From NCBI GenBank assembly GCA_963695085.1, contig CAVOFV010000001.1, positions 310,001 to 374,000 of the forward strand: DNA of 64,000 nucleotides, read 5' to 3'. Positions within the stretch are counted from its first letter, which is position 1, and each line of letters starts with the position of its first letter. Positions 1 through 8,444 of this stretch are shown here, piece by piece. This DNA comes from SG8-30 sp963695085. Its GTDB lineage: Bacteria; Pseudomonadota; Gammaproteobacteria; Steroidobacterales; Steroidobacteraceae. A program made the position numbers and the translations under genes. Below the pieces are notes generated by a model. The model was given only the letters and a program-made list of their open reading frames with translations. It had not been told where the DNA came from and did not search any database.

Positions 1-1
1 C

Positions 2-139
2 GGGACCTACGGGCCGGGCGGCGGCGAGGAAGTCCGGATTATGAATGTCAGGCTTGCCGAACTGTCGCGGGAGATCGACGCCGCCGAGGAGCGCTGGCTG
101 TCAATCCAGCTGGAACTCGAGCAGGCGGACGCGCCCTGA
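2..139 (+). CDS. C-terminal end of a coiled-coil protein, possibly an ABC-F ATPase
   Basis: This open frame enters from the left edge and stops at 137-139, giving 45 residues. The visible part has heptad-like charged and leucine-rich stretches (LAELSREID, EERWLSIQLELEQ) typical of a short C-terminal coiled coil. The C-terminal coiled coil of ABC-F proteins such as Uup looks like this, so an ABC-F ATPase is my best guess. No nucleotide-binding motif lies inside the window to prove it. Codon use is GC-rich at third positions, as in the genes downstream. The tmRNA promoter follows within 60 bases. Confidence 0.5.
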   Translation, partial: GTYGPGGGEEVRIMNVRLAELSREIDAAEERWLSIQLELEQADAP

Positions 140-191
140 GGCCGGCTGGCGGGTCCGGTTGCATTCGATGGATATTGCCCGGCACCAGGGG

Positions 192-197
192 TACACT
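192..197 (+). promoter_or_regulatory. candidate -10 box of the tmRNA gene
   Basis: TACACT lies 12 bases before the mature 5' end of tmRNA. That leaves room for a short leader to be removed by RNase P. I see no good -35 hexamer at 16 to 18 bases, so this is a weak call based on position and the -10 match. Confidence 0.35.
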
Positions 198-209
198 AAC
201 GGCGTTCCT

Positions 210-564
210 GGGGGCGACCGGTTTCGACGTGGGTTGCGAAACTCCAGGTGCGTGCCGAGGTGCAGGCCTCCTCGTTAATCAGCTTGCAAACAACTTAGTT
301 GCGAACGAAGACAACTACGCTCTGGCGGCTTAATCCCGCCTAACCTCCGACTGGCATGTGCCTGTGAATCCAAATCGGGGGACGCGCTCACAGGATCGCG
401 GTTTCGGTGTGCTGAGGGCCGATTCTGCTAAAACGCTCTTTAGCTGGCTTCATGTTTTCCCCGCCAGCCGGGTAGCATGAGGCGAGATCAATAGGCTGGA
501 TACGCACGTAGATCCTGTAGCGTAGTGCTTGCGGACGCGGGTTCGATTCCCGCCGCCTCCACCA
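210..564 (+). ncRNA. ssrA: transfer-messenger RNA (tmRNA)
   Basis: One-piece tmRNA that rescues stalled ribosomes and adds a degradation tag. The 5' end GGGGGCG pairs with CGCCTCC just before the encoded ACCA at 561-564, giving a seven-pair acceptor stem with one G-U pair. The 5' D-arm-like GGTTTCGACG and the 3' T-arm GGTTCGATTCC are both present. The tag frame starts at GCG 301 and ends at TAA 331-333. It reads ANEDNYALAA, so with the alanine carried by the RNA the tag is AANEDNYALAA. The total of 355 bases is normal. A hairpin follows at 574. tmRNA 3' ends are often integration sites, but no integrase or duplicated 3' end follows here. Confidence 0.97.
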
Positions 565-573
565 TCACCGCAA

Positions 574-594
574 CAGGGGCCCATCGGGCCCCTG
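574..594 (+). terminator. hairpin terminator after tmRNA
   Basis: A perfect nine-pair stem (CAGGGGCCC with GGGCCCCTG) and a three-base loop begins ten bases after the tmRNA 3' end. The following bases are only moderately T-rich (CTGCATTTCT), so termination is likely but the U-tract is weak. Confidence 0.7.
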
Positions 595-817
595 CTGCAT
601 TTCTCGACCGTCCGCGGGAAGCGAACCCGCGCACCGCGAAACCCGCGTACCGGGTTGCGTGTCTTGCATTTCACGACCGTGCGTGCTGCACCGTTCAGCG
701 AACTCCCCGGAGCGCTGCAACACCCGGTTTCCGGTGAATACGCCGGCCAAATGTGCTAAGAAAGTACCAACAAAGACGGGACCTTACGCATCCCGTGGCA
801 CAACAGGGAGAATGACC

Positions 818-2290
818 ATGGATTTCGGCGCCTTCTTCGGCTCGCTGCAGACCGCCCTCGCGCCGCAGCTTCTGTCCATCCTCGCCGCCATTGGCATCCT
901 GGTCATCGGCTGGCTGGTGGCCGTCGTGCTGCGCGCCGTCGTGCGGCGCGGACTCGGCACCATCAAGCTGAACGACAAGATCGCCGCGACGCTCGACCGC
1001 AAGGTCAATGCGGAAGACGGCATCGCCATCGGCATCTTCTGGTTCGTGATCCTGTTCACGCTGGTCGGCGTGTTCAACGCGCTGTCGCTGCAGATGGTGT
1101 CGGCGCCGATCCAGAACATGGTCGACCAGATCATGGGCTACTTGCCCAAGCTGCTGGCCGGCGCCTTGCTGTTCGTGGTCGCTTGGCTGGTCGCGACGCT
1201 CGCCAAGGCGCTCGTCGCCCGGGCGCTTGCGGCCACCAGCCTCGACGACAAGATCGCCGCCGAGGCGGGCATGCAGCCGATGAGCAGCAGCGTCGCCACG
1301 ACGCTGTTCTGGCTGGTCCTGCTGATGTTCCTGCCGGCGATCGTCGGCGCGTTGGGCCTCAACGGCGTGCTGCAACCGCTGCAGGACATGGTCAACGAGA
1401 TTCTCGGCGTCCTGCCGAACCTGTTCTCCGCCATCATCATCGGTGCGATCGGCTGGCTGGTCGCGGGCATCCTGCGCGGCCTGGTCACGGCCGTGCTGAG
1501 CGCAGCCGGCTCCGAGAAGCTGGCGGCGCGCATCGGCGTTTCCAAGGACGTGCCGCTGGCCGGCATCGCCGGCACCATCGTCTTCATCCTGGTCTTCTTC
1601 CCGGCGCTGGTCGCCGCGTTTGAGGCGCTTGGCATCGAGGCGATTTCCCGACCGGCCGCGGACCTGCTCGGGCAGTTCATCGGCGCCATCCCGAACGTGA
1701 TCGCGGCGATCCTGATCCTCGCCATCACATTCTTCGTGGCGCGGCTGTTCGCCGACCTGATCACGCGCCTCGCCGAGGCGGGTGGCCTGGACCGGGTGCC
1801 GGAGAAGCTGGGCCTCAGGAAGGCGCCGGCCGGCGCCATGGCGCCGTCCCGGGTGGCCGGCTCGCTGGTGCTGTTCTTCGCCATGCTGTTCGCGGCCGTC
1901 GAGGCAGCCAGCAGGCTGGCCTTGCCGCAACTGGCCGATTCGTTGCGCACCTTCGTCTGGTTCGCGGGCGACGTGTTGCTCGGCGGCCTGATCCTGATCG
2001 TCGGCTTCTGGCTGGCCGGCCTGGCTTACGGCGCGATCCGCCAGACCAGTTCCGAGCTCAGCGGCATACTGGCGCAGATTGCGCGCGTCGCCATCATCGG
2101 TCTCGTGCTGGCGATGGGACTGCGCGCGATGGGCATCGCCGATGACATCGTGAACCTCGGCTTCGGCCTCACATTCGGTGCGATCGCCGTCGCCATCGCC
2201 CTGTCCTTCGGCCTCGGCGGCCGCGAGGCGGCGGGCAAGCAGCTGGAGCACTGGCTGAGCCGCCTGCGGCGCGAGAACGACGGAGGGTGA
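818..2290 (+). CDS. CmpX-like mechanosensitive-channel-related membrane protein
   Basis: Predicted inner-membrane protein of 490 residues. It contains at least four copies of the conserved TM-helix unit found in CmpX and related small-conductance channel proteins. Each copy is a hydrophobic helix opening with a pattern like LPKLLAG, LPNLFSA or IPNVIAA and ending near basic residues. A glycine/alanine-rich region near the C-terminus (LGFGLTFGAIAVAIAL) resembles the MscS pore helix. The start at 818 is preferred because GGGAG ends seven bases upstream; the ATG at 812 is too close to it. The gene stands alone between tmRNA and nqr. A role in osmotic or envelope stress is inferred from the family only. 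Confidence 0.8.
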   Translation: MDFGAFFGSLQTALAPQLLSILAAIGILVIGWLVAVVLRAVVRRGLGTIKLNDKIAATLDRKVNAEDGIAIGIFWFVILFTLVGVFNALSLQMVSAPIQNMVDQIMGYLPKLLAGALLFVVAWLVATLAKALVARALAATSLDDKIAAEAGMQPMSSSVATTLFWLVLLMFLPAIVGALGLNGVLQPLQDMVNEILGVLPNLFSAIIIGAIGWLVAGILRGLVTAVLSAAGSEKLAARIGVSKDVPLAGIAGTIVFILVFFPALVAAFEALGIEAISRPAADLLGQFIGAIPNVIAAILILAITFFVARLFADLITRLAEAGGLDRVPEKLGLRKAPAGAMAPSRVAGSLVLFFAMLFAAVEAASRLALPQLADSLRTFVWFAGDVLLGGLILIVGFWLAGLAYGAIRQTSSELSGILAQIARVAIIGLVLAMGLRAMGIADDIVNLGFGLTFGAIAVAIALSFGLGGREAAGKQLEHWLSRLRRENDGG

Positions 2291-2341
2291 GGATTTCGAC
2301 GCGACGCAGGTAACAGTCGCGCGTTGACACTTTTGCATGCC

Positions 2342-2373
2342 GCGGGCGGGCCGTCGAAGGATGGCCCGCCCGC
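2342..2373. terminator. GC-rich hairpin between cmpX-like gene and nqrA
   Basis: A perfect 11-pair stem (GCGGGCGGGCC with GGCCCGCCCGC) with a ten-base loop starts 51 bases after the preceding stop codon. There is no T-run on either side. It could be a terminator, or structure in the nqr leader. A perfect -35 hexamer TTGACA (2324-2329) lies just upstream without a matching -10 at normal spacing. TAGAAT at 2386-2391 is a possible -10 for nqrA. Confidence 0.4.
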
Positions 2374-2483
2374 TGCGCACAACGGTAGAATGCGCGCCGG
2401 ATTCCGCAGCGGCTTCGGCCAATACCGATGGCTGCAGGGCGGGCCTCATGGTCTAAAGACCCGCGCACACAGGATTGGACGCC

Positions 2484-3845
2484 ATGGCCCAGAGAATTCG
2501 CCTGAAGGTGCGTCGCGGCCTCGACCTGCCGGTCGCGGGACAGCCCAGGCAGGAAATCGGCGAGCAGCGCCCGGTCACGCGGGTCGCCGTCGTCGGCCGT
2601 GACTACCGCGGCCTGCGGCTCGGGCCGCTGGTCGAGGAAGGCGCGACCGTCGCGCTGGGCCAGCCATTGCTGCAGGATCGCGGCGATCCGCGCATCGTCT
2701 GCACGGCACCCGGCGCCGGTATCGTCGAGGCCATCAATCGCGGCGAGCGCCGCTCGCTGCAGTCCGTCGTCATCCGCCTCGAGGGCGACGGCGAGGCGCG
2801 GTTCCGCACCCATTCCGGCAAGTCGCTGTCCAGCCTCGAACGGTCCGTGGTCGTGTCCCAGCTGTGTGAAGCAGGACTGTGGCCGGCCTTGCGGCAGCGG
2901 CCCTACGACCACGTGCCATCGCCCGACGCGACGCCCTTTGCCATCACGGTCACGGCCATCGACACGAACCCGCTGGCCGCGGACCCGCTGGTGGCGATCG
3001 GTGCCGCACAGACCGCGTTCGCGGACGGGCTGCGGGTGCTCGAACGCCTGACCGACGGAATGCTGTACGTGTGCACCGAGCGGGCTGCCGTCTTTCCCGT
3101 ACCGGACTCGCCGCGCACCGTGGTCGCCGAATTCGAAGGACCCCATCCGGCCGGCCTGCCCGGCACCCACATCCACATGCTATGCCCGGTCGGCGCCGAA
3201 CGCAGCGTCTGGCACGTCGGCTACCAGGACGTGATCGCCATTGGCCGGCTGTTCACGACCGGGCGGCTGTCCGTCGAACGCATCGTCGCGCTCGGCGGCC
3301 CGCCAGTGGCGGATCCGCGGCTGCTGCGCACGCGGACCGGCGCCCACATCCCCGAACTGCTCGGCGGCAGCCTGGTCGCGGACGAGGAGATCCGCGTCAT
3401 TTCCGGCTCGGTGCTGGCGGGCGCGGCGGTCCGCGACGAGACCGCGTACCTCGGCCGCTATGACAACCAGGTGTCGGTGCTGCGCGAGGGCCGCGAGCGG
3501 GAGTTCCTGGCGTGGATGGCGCCGGGCGTCGCCAAGTTCTCGGTCACGAACGCGTTCGTCTCCGCGCTGCGCCGCCGCAAGCCGCTGCCGTTCACCACGT
3601 CGCAGAACGGCAGCGAGCGGGCGATGGTCCCCATCGGCTCCTATGAACGCGTGGTGCCGCTGGACATCCTGCCCACCCAGCTGCTGCGCGCGCTGCTGGT
3701 GGGCGACACGGAATCGGCGCGGGCGCTCGGTTGCCTGGAACTGGTTGAGGAAGACCTTGCCCTGTGCACCGTGGTCTGCCCGAGCAAGTACGACTACGGC
3801 CCGGTCCTGCGCAAGGTCCTGGACGCGATCGTGAAGGAAGGCTGA
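2484..3845 (+). CDS. nqrA: Na+-translocating NADH:ubiquinone reductase subunit A
   Basis: Peripheral cytoplasmic subunit of the sodium-pumping NADH:ubiquinone oxidoreductase, 453 residues, close to the usual 445-450. The N-terminal KVRRGLDLPVAGQP and the biotin-carrier-like segment (GAGIVEAINRGERRSLQSVVI) are typical of NqrA/RnfC. The later GAHIPELLGG region is also family-specific. It lacks the ferredoxin cysteines of RnfC, which separates it from Rnf. ATG 2484 is chosen over TTG 2475 because AGGA ends nine bases before it. First gene of the nqr operon; its stop overlaps the nqrB start as TGATG. Confidence 0.95.
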   Translation: MAQRIRLKVRRGLDLPVAGQPRQEIGEQRPVTRVAVVGRDYRGLRLGPLVEEGATVALGQPLLQDRGDPRIVCTAPGAGIVEAINRGERRSLQSVVIRLEGDGEARFRTHSGKSLSSLERSVVVSQLCEAGLWPALRQRPYDHVPSPDATPFAITVTAIDTNPLAADPLVAIGAAQTAFADGLRVLERLTDGMLYVCTERAAVFPVPDSPRTVVAEFEGPHPAGLPGTHIHMLCPVGAERSVWHVGYQDVIAIGRLFTTGRLSVERIVALGGPPVADPRLLRTRTGAHIPELLGGSLVADEEIRVISGSVLAGAAVRDETAYLGRYDNQVSVLREGREREFLAWMAPGVAKFSVTNAFVSALRRRKPLPFTTSQNGSERAMVPIGSYERVVPLDILPTQLLRALLVGDTESARALGCLELVEEDLALCTVVCPSKYDYGPVLRKVLDAIVKEG

Positions 3846-5056
3846 TGCGGCGACTCCAGAAGGCCCTGTACAGCATCCAGCCGCTGTTTTCGCGCGGTGG
3901 GCGCCTCGCGCGGCTGGGCGCACTGTACGAGATGGTGGACACCTTCCTGTTCTCGCCCCCGACCGTGACACCCGGCGCGCCGCATGTGCGCGACGCCATC
4001 GAGCTCAAGCGCGTCATGGTGTTCGTCGTCGTCGCCGTGCTGCCCTGCATGCTGATGGCCATGTACAACACCGGCCTGCAGGCCAACCTGGCGCTGGCCG
4101 CCGCCGGCCTGCCCGGCGAGGGCTGGCGGATCGCCGCGCTGTCGACGATGGGAGTGGGGATCGATCCTGGCGATGTGACGGCCTGCACCCTGCATGGCGC
4201 GCTGTACTTTCTGCCGATCTACCTCGTGACCATGCTGGCGGGCGGCTTCTGGGAGGTCGTCTTCGCCGCGACGCGCAACCACGAGGTCAACGAAGGCTTC
4301 CTCGTCACGTCCATGCTGTTCGCGCTGACGCTGCCCGCCACCGCGCCGCTGTGGCAGGTGGCGCTTGGCATTTCCTTCGGCGTCGTCATCGGCAAGGAAG
4401 TCTTCGGCGGCACCGGCAAGAACTTCCTCAATCCCGCGCTGGTTGGCCGCGCGTTCCTGTTCTTCGCGTACCCGGCCGAAATGTCGGGCTCGGTATGGGT
4501 GCCGGTGGATGGCTACACGGGCGCGACCGCGCTGGCGCTCGCCTCGACCGGCGGGGTCGTGGCCATCGAGGCCGCCGGCATCAGCTGGATGGACGCGTTC
4601 ATCGGCACGATCGAGGGTTCGATGGGCGAGACGTCCACTCTCGCCTGCCTGTTTGGCGCGGCCTTCCTGATGATCACACGCGTCGCGTCGTGGCGGATCA
4701 TGGCGTCGGTGCTGCTGGGCATGGTCGCGACCGTCATGCTGTTCAACTTCATCGGCAGCGAGGACAACCCGTTCGTCACCGTGCCCTGGTACTGGCACGC
4801 CGTGCTGGGCGGCTATGCCTTCGGGCTGGTGTTCATGGCCACGGACCCGATCAGCGCGGCAATGACCGACACCGGCCGCTGGATCTACGGATTCCTCATC
4901 GGCTTCATGGTCAGCCTGATCCGCGTGGTCAACCCGGCGTACCCGGAGGGCATGATGCTCGCGATCCTGTTCGGCAATGCGCTGGCGCCGCTGATCGACT
5001 ACGCGGTCGTGCAGGCCAACATCAGGCGGAGGCTGCGCAGCCATGCCGCACGCTGA
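3845..5056 (+). CDS. nqrB: Na+-NQR subunit B
   Basis: Integral membrane subunit (403 residues, about ten helices) that carries covalent FMN and riboflavin and forms much of the sodium path. The flavinylation motif DGYTGAT is present, with the FMN-accepting threonine at residue 228, equivalent to Thr236 in Vibrio. The GGTGKNFLNPAL segment around residues 188-199 is characteristic of NqrB/RnfD. The start is the ATG overlapping the nqrA stop by one base. The gene overlaps nqrC by 14 bases, which points to translational coupling. ApbE, encoded downstream at 8445, is the expected FMN transferase. Confidence 0.95.
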   Translation: MRRLQKALYSIQPLFSRGGRLARLGALYEMVDTFLFSPPTVTPGAPHVRDAIELKRVMVFVVVAVLPCMLMAMYNTGLQANLALAAAGLPGEGWRIAALSTMGVGIDPGDVTACTLHGALYFLPIYLVTMLAGGFWEVVFAATRNHEVNEGFLVTSMLFALTLPATAPLWQVALGISFGVVIGKEVFGGTGKNFLNPALVGRAFLFFAYPAEMSGSVWVPVDGYTGATALALASTGGVVAIEAAGISWMDAFIGTIEGSMGETSTLACLFGAAFLMITRVASWRIMASVLLGMVATVMLFNFIGSEDNPFVTVPWYWHAVLGGYAFGLVFMATDPISAAMTDTGRWIYGFLIGFMVSLIRVVNPAYPEGMMLAILFGNALAPLIDYAVVQANIRRRLRSHAAR

Positions 5057-5879
5057 CGCAGGCACCGGCGGCGGCCTGCTCGCGGCATTCCGCGCGCTGC
5101 CCGCGGACAGTCCGACGCGTGCCTTCGCGATCGTCATCGCGATCTGCATCGTCTGCTCGGTGCTGGTGTCGGGCGCCGCAGTCATGCTGCAGCCCATCCA
5201 GAAGGTCAACGAGCTGCGCATCAAGCAGCGCCAGATCCTGCAGGCCGCCGGACTGTACGAGCGCGGTCGCGACGTCGTCGGGCAGTTTGGCGCCATCACG
5301 CCGCGCATGGTCGAACTCGAAACGGGCCGCTATCTCGAAGTGAGCGACCCGCTGTCCTTCGACGTCGTCAGGGCGTCGCGCGACCCGCTCGTCAGCGAGT
5401 CGGTGCCGGGCGAACTGGATATCGCGAAGATCCGCCGGCGCCCTCAACGCATGCCGGTGTACCTGGTCGAGCGCAGCGGTCGCATCGAGACCGTGGTGCT
5501 GCCGGTGCATGGCTACGGCCTGTGGTCGACGATGTACGGCTTCCTGGCGCTCGACGGCAGCGGCCGCGTGGTCAAGGGCCTGACCTTTTACCAGCATGCG
5601 GAAACGCCCGGGCTGGGCGCCGAAATCGACAACCCGGCCTGGCAGAAGTTGTGGGTCGGCAAGCAGGCGCTCGCGCTGGATGGCGCGGTGCTGCTCGAGG
5701 TCATCAAGGGTACGCCGCAGGGCGACGAGGCCGCCTGGCAGGTGGACGGCATAGCCGGCGCCACGATCACGGCCCGCGGCGTGGGCAACCTGGTCCGGTA
5801 CTGGCTGAGCGAGCAAGGCTACGGCCCGTACCTGGCGCGGCTGCGAGCCGCCACAGGAGGCACGGCAGATGAAGTCTGA
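5043..5879 (+). CDS. nqrC: Na+-NQR subunit C
   Basis: Single-span membrane subunit with a periplasmic domain and covalent FMN, 278 residues. One N-terminal helix (about residues 27-48) is followed by the FMN domain. HGYGLWSTMYGF (156-167) and ETPGLGAEI (187-195) are hallmark segments. The ApbE target motif is DGIAGATITARGV, with FMN-accepting Thr241; many homologues have Ser where this has Ala at 238. The N-terminus is longer than in many NqrC proteins. It overlaps nqrB by 14 bases and nqrD by 11. Electrons pass through this FMN between NqrD/E and NqrB. Confidence 0.95.
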   Translation: MPHADAGTGGGLLAAFRALPADSPTRAFAIVIAICIVCSVLVSGAAVMLQPIQKVNELRIKQRQILQAAGLYERGRDVVGQFGAITPRMVELETGRYLEVSDPLSFDVVRASRDPLVSESVPGELDIAKIRRRPQRMPVYLVERSGRIETVVLPVHGYGLWSTMYGFLALDGSGRVVKGLTFYQHAETPGLGAEIDNPAWQKLWVGKQALALDGAVLLEVIKGTPQGDEAAWQVDGIAGATITARGVGNLVRYWLSEQGYGPYLARLRAATGGTADEV

Positions 5880-6531
5880 AACCCGCAAAGCCCTGTTCGA
5901 GCCGATCGTCGACAACAACCCGATCATCCTGCAGGTGCTTGGCGTCTGCTCGGCGCTGGCGGTCACCTCGAGGCTGCTGCCGTCGCTGATCATGTCGTTG
6001 GCGCTGACCGCGGTGCTCGCCGTGTCCTGCTGGGCGATCAGCCTGATCCGCAAGGCGGTGCCGACCAACGTGCGCATCATCGTGCAGATGACGATCATCG
6101 CCTCGCTGGTCATCGTCGTGGACCAGCTGCTGCGCGCGTTCCTGCCCGAAATCAGCCGCCAGCTGTCGGTGTTCGTCGGGCTGATCATCACCAACTGCAT
6201 CGTGCTCGGTCGCGCCGAGGCGTTTGCGATGAAGAACGGTCCGTGGCTCAGCCTGCTCGACGGGCTCGGCCACGGCCTCGGCTACAGCGCCATCCTCATC
6301 ACGGTGGCCGTGGTGCGCGAGTTGTTCGGCACGGGGGGCCTGCTCGGTTACCCGATCCTGCCGCTGGTTGCCGACGGCGGCTGGTACCAGCCCAACGGCC
6401 TGCTGGTGCTCGCGCCGAGCGCCTTCTTCCTGATCGGCGTGATCATCTGGGCGGTGCGCAGCTGGAAACCGGTGCAGAAGGAGAAGCCTGAGTTCCAGAT
6501 CCATGTCGTGCACCGTGCGGAGGCCTCGTGA
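5869..6531 (+). CDS. nqrD: Na+-NQR subunit D
   Basis: Integral membrane subunit of 220 residues with about six helices, homologous to RnfE. NqrD and NqrE together hold the iron centre within the membrane. Recognisable segments are the N-terminal PIVDNNPIILQVLG, GLIITNCIVLGRAEAFA and the SLLDGLGHGLGY region. The start at 5869 has a strong AGGAGG eight bases upstream. The stop overlaps the nqrE start as TGATG. Length and order match nqr operons of other gammaproteobacteria. Confidence 0.95.
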   Translation: MKSETRKALFEPIVDNNPIILQVLGVCSALAVTSRLLPSLIMSLALTAVLAVSCWAISLIRKAVPTNVRIIVQMTIIASLVIVVDQLLRAFLPEISRQLSVFVGLIITNCIVLGRAEAFAMKNGPWLSLLDGLGHGLGYSAILITVAVVRELFGTGGLLGYPILPLVADGGWYQPNGLLVLAPSAFFLIGVIIWAVRSWKPVQKEKPEFQIHVVHRAEAS

Positions 6532-7139
6532 TGGAGCACTACATCAACCTGGCCATCAAGGCGATCTTCATCGAGAACCTGGCGCTGTCCTTCTTCCTCG
6601 GGATGTGCACGTTCCTGGCCATTTCCCGCAAGGTCGAAACCGCGCTCGGTCTCGGCATCGCGGTGATCGTGGTGCAAGGCGTCACGGTGCCGCTCAACGC
6701 GCTCATCTACCACCATCTGCTCAGCCAGGGGGCGCTGGCCTGGGCGGGGCTGTCCGACATCGACCTGAGTTTCCTGGGCCTGGTGACCTACATCGGCGTG
6801 ATTGCCGCGTCGGTACAGATCCTGGAGATGTTCCTCGATCGCTATGCGCCGGCGCTGTACCACGCACTCGGCATCTTTCTGCCGCTGATCACGGTGAACT
6901 GCGCGATCCTCGCCGGCTCGCTGTTCATGGTCGAGCGCGGCTACGATTTTGGTGAAAGCGTCGTCTACGGGATCTCCAGCGGCGCGGGCTTCGCGCTGGC
7001 GATCGTCGCGCTGGCCGCCGTGCGCGAGAAGCTCAACTACAGCGATGTCCCGGACGGCCTGCAGGGGCTCGGCATCACGTTCATCACGACCGGACTGATC
7101 GCGATGGCATTCCTCGCCTTCTCCGGCATCCAGCTCTGA
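6531..7139 (+). CDS. nqrE: Na+-NQR subunit E
   Basis: Integral membrane subunit of 202 residues with about six helices, homologous to RnfA and forming an inverted pair with NqrD. It contains IENLALSFFLGMCTFLA near the N-terminus and LITVNCAILAGSLFM further on; each contains a cysteine of the kind that holds the membrane iron centre. I take ATG 6531, which overlaps the nqrD stop, rather than the adjacent GTG 6528. The gene ends 11 bases before nqrF. A typical copy with nothing unusual in length or motif. Confidence 0.95.
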   Translation: MEHYINLAIKAIFIENLALSFFLGMCTFLAISRKVETALGLGIAVIVVQGVTVPLNALIYHHLLSQGALAWAGLSDIDLSFLGLVTYIGVIAASVQILEMFLDRYAPALYHALGIFLPLITVNCAILAGSLFMVERGYDFGESVVYGISSGAGFALAIVALAAVREKLNYSDVPDGLQGLGITFITTGLIAMAFLAFSGIQL

Positions 7140-7150
7140 GCGGGGCGGCC

Positions 7151-8392
7151 ATGGCATTCTCCAGCGAAGCCGTGCAGATCGCCCTCGGCGTCGGCGTGTT
7201 CACCGGGGTGATCCTGCTGCTGGTCGTCGTCATCCTGTTCGCACGCACCAAGCTGGTCGCGTCCGGCAGCGTGACGCTGCTCATCAACGACGAACGCGAG
7301 GTGCAGTCACCGGCTGGCGTCAAGCTGATGACCGCGCTGGCCGACGCCGGGCTGTTCGTCCCGTCCGCCTGCGGCGGCGGCGGCACCTGCGGTCAGTGCA
7401 AGGTGACGGTGCTGGAGGGCGGCACGGACATCCTGCCGACCGAGCGGGCCCACATCTCGCGCAAGGACGCCAACAAGGGCGTGCGGCTGTCGTGCCAGAC
7501 GGTCGTCAAGCAGCCGATGCGGCTCGAAGTGGCGGACGAGGTGTTCGGCGTGCAGCGCTGGGAGTGCCGCGTGCGCTCGAACAGGAACGTGGCGACCTTC
7601 ATCAAGGAGCTGGTGCTCGAGCTGCCGGAGGGACAGGAACTCGACTTCCGCGCGGGCGGCTACATCATCATCGACGCGCCGCCGCATGACATCAGCTTCG
7701 CCGACTTCGACATCGAGCCGCAGTTCCGCCCGGACTGGGACCACTACCGGTTGTGGCGGTACCGCTCGAAGACCAGTGAGACCGTCGCGCGCGCCTACTC
7801 GATGGCCAACTACCCGCTGGAGAAGGGCCTGGTCATGCTCAACGTGCGCATCGCCACGCCGCCGCCCGGCGCAGGGCCGGAGGTGCCGCCCGGCATCGTC
7901 TCGTCCTACATTTTCTCGCTCAAGCCCGGCGACAAGGCGATCGTGTCGGGGCCATTCGGCGAATTCTTCGCCCGCGACACCGGCGCGGAGATGGTGTTCG
8001 TGGGCGGTGGCGCAGGCATGGCGCCCATGCGTTCGCACATTTTCGACCAGCTCGAGCGGCTGAGGACGCGCCGCAAGATCACGTTCTGGTATGGCGCGCG
8101 CAGCCTGCGCGAGCTCTTTTACCAGGAGGACTTCGACCGGCTGCAGCGGGAGCATCCCAACTTCAGCTGGAAGGTGGCGCTGTCGGAACCGCTGCCGGAC
8201 GACCGCTGGGACGGCCCGACCGGCTTCATCCACCAGGTGCTCTACGAGCAGTACCTGCGCGATCACCCGGCGCCGGAGGCCTGCGAGTACTACATGTGCG
8301 GTCCGCCGGTCATGACGTCGGCCGTGCTGGGCATGCTGGACGGCCTTGGCGTCGACGAGGACCACATCCTGATGGACGACTTCGGGCCGTGA
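7151..8392 (+). CDS. nqrF: Na+-NQR subunit F, NADH-oxidising flavoprotein
   Basis: Entry point of electrons from NADH, 413 residues. An N-terminal membrane anchor (about 9-30) is followed by a plant-type ferredoxin domain with the 2Fe-2S ligands Cys74, Cys80, Cys83 and Cys115. Next comes a ferredoxin-reductase domain with the FAD motif RAYSMANYP (214-222) and the NADH-binding segments GGGAGM (285-290) and CGPP (383-386). These positions are shifted by four from the Vibrio protein, so the domain spacing is conserved. It closes the structural part of the operon; apbE follows after 52 bases. Confidence 0.97.
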   Translation: MAFSSEAVQIALGVGVFTGVILLLVVVILFARTKLVASGSVTLLINDEREVQSPAGVKLMTALADAGLFVPSACGGGGTCGQCKVTVLEGGTDILPTERAHISRKDANKGVRLSCQTVVKQPMRLEVADEVFGVQRWECRVRSNRNVATFIKELVLELPEGQELDFRAGGYIIIDAPPHDISFADFDIEPQFRPDWDHYRLWRYRSKTSETVARAYSMANYPLEKGLVMLNVRIATPPPGAGPEVPPGIVSSYIFSLKPGDKAIVSGPFGEFFARDTGAEMVFVGGGAGMAPMRSHIFDQLERLRTRRKITFWYGARSLRELFYQEDFDRLQREHPNFSWKVALSEPLPDDRWDGPTGFIHQVLYEQYLRDHPAPEACEYYMCGPPVMTSAVLGMLDGLGVDEDHILMDDFGP

Positions 8393-8444
8393 GACGCTGC
8401 CAGGCCTGCGCAGCAGACCGAATGTCCGGCACGACCGCCGCGGC

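Noticed and set aside
545..817. Integrated element at the tmRNA 3' end
   Set aside because: No integrase and no second copy of the tmRNA 3' end is present; core genes follow directly.
695..2449. A 584-residue open frame on the minus strand across the CmpX-like gene, and similar long frames opposite nqrB, dnaX, korA and the SUF genes
   Set aside because: They are Arg/Gln/Asp/His-rich antisense shadows produced by GC-rich third positions of the real genes, with no family motif or ribosome site.
2484..8392. Rnf complex instead of NQR
   Set aside because: NqrA lacks ferredoxin cysteines, NqrF has the NADH flavoprotein plus 2Fe-2S layout, and nqrM is present; these are specific to NQR.
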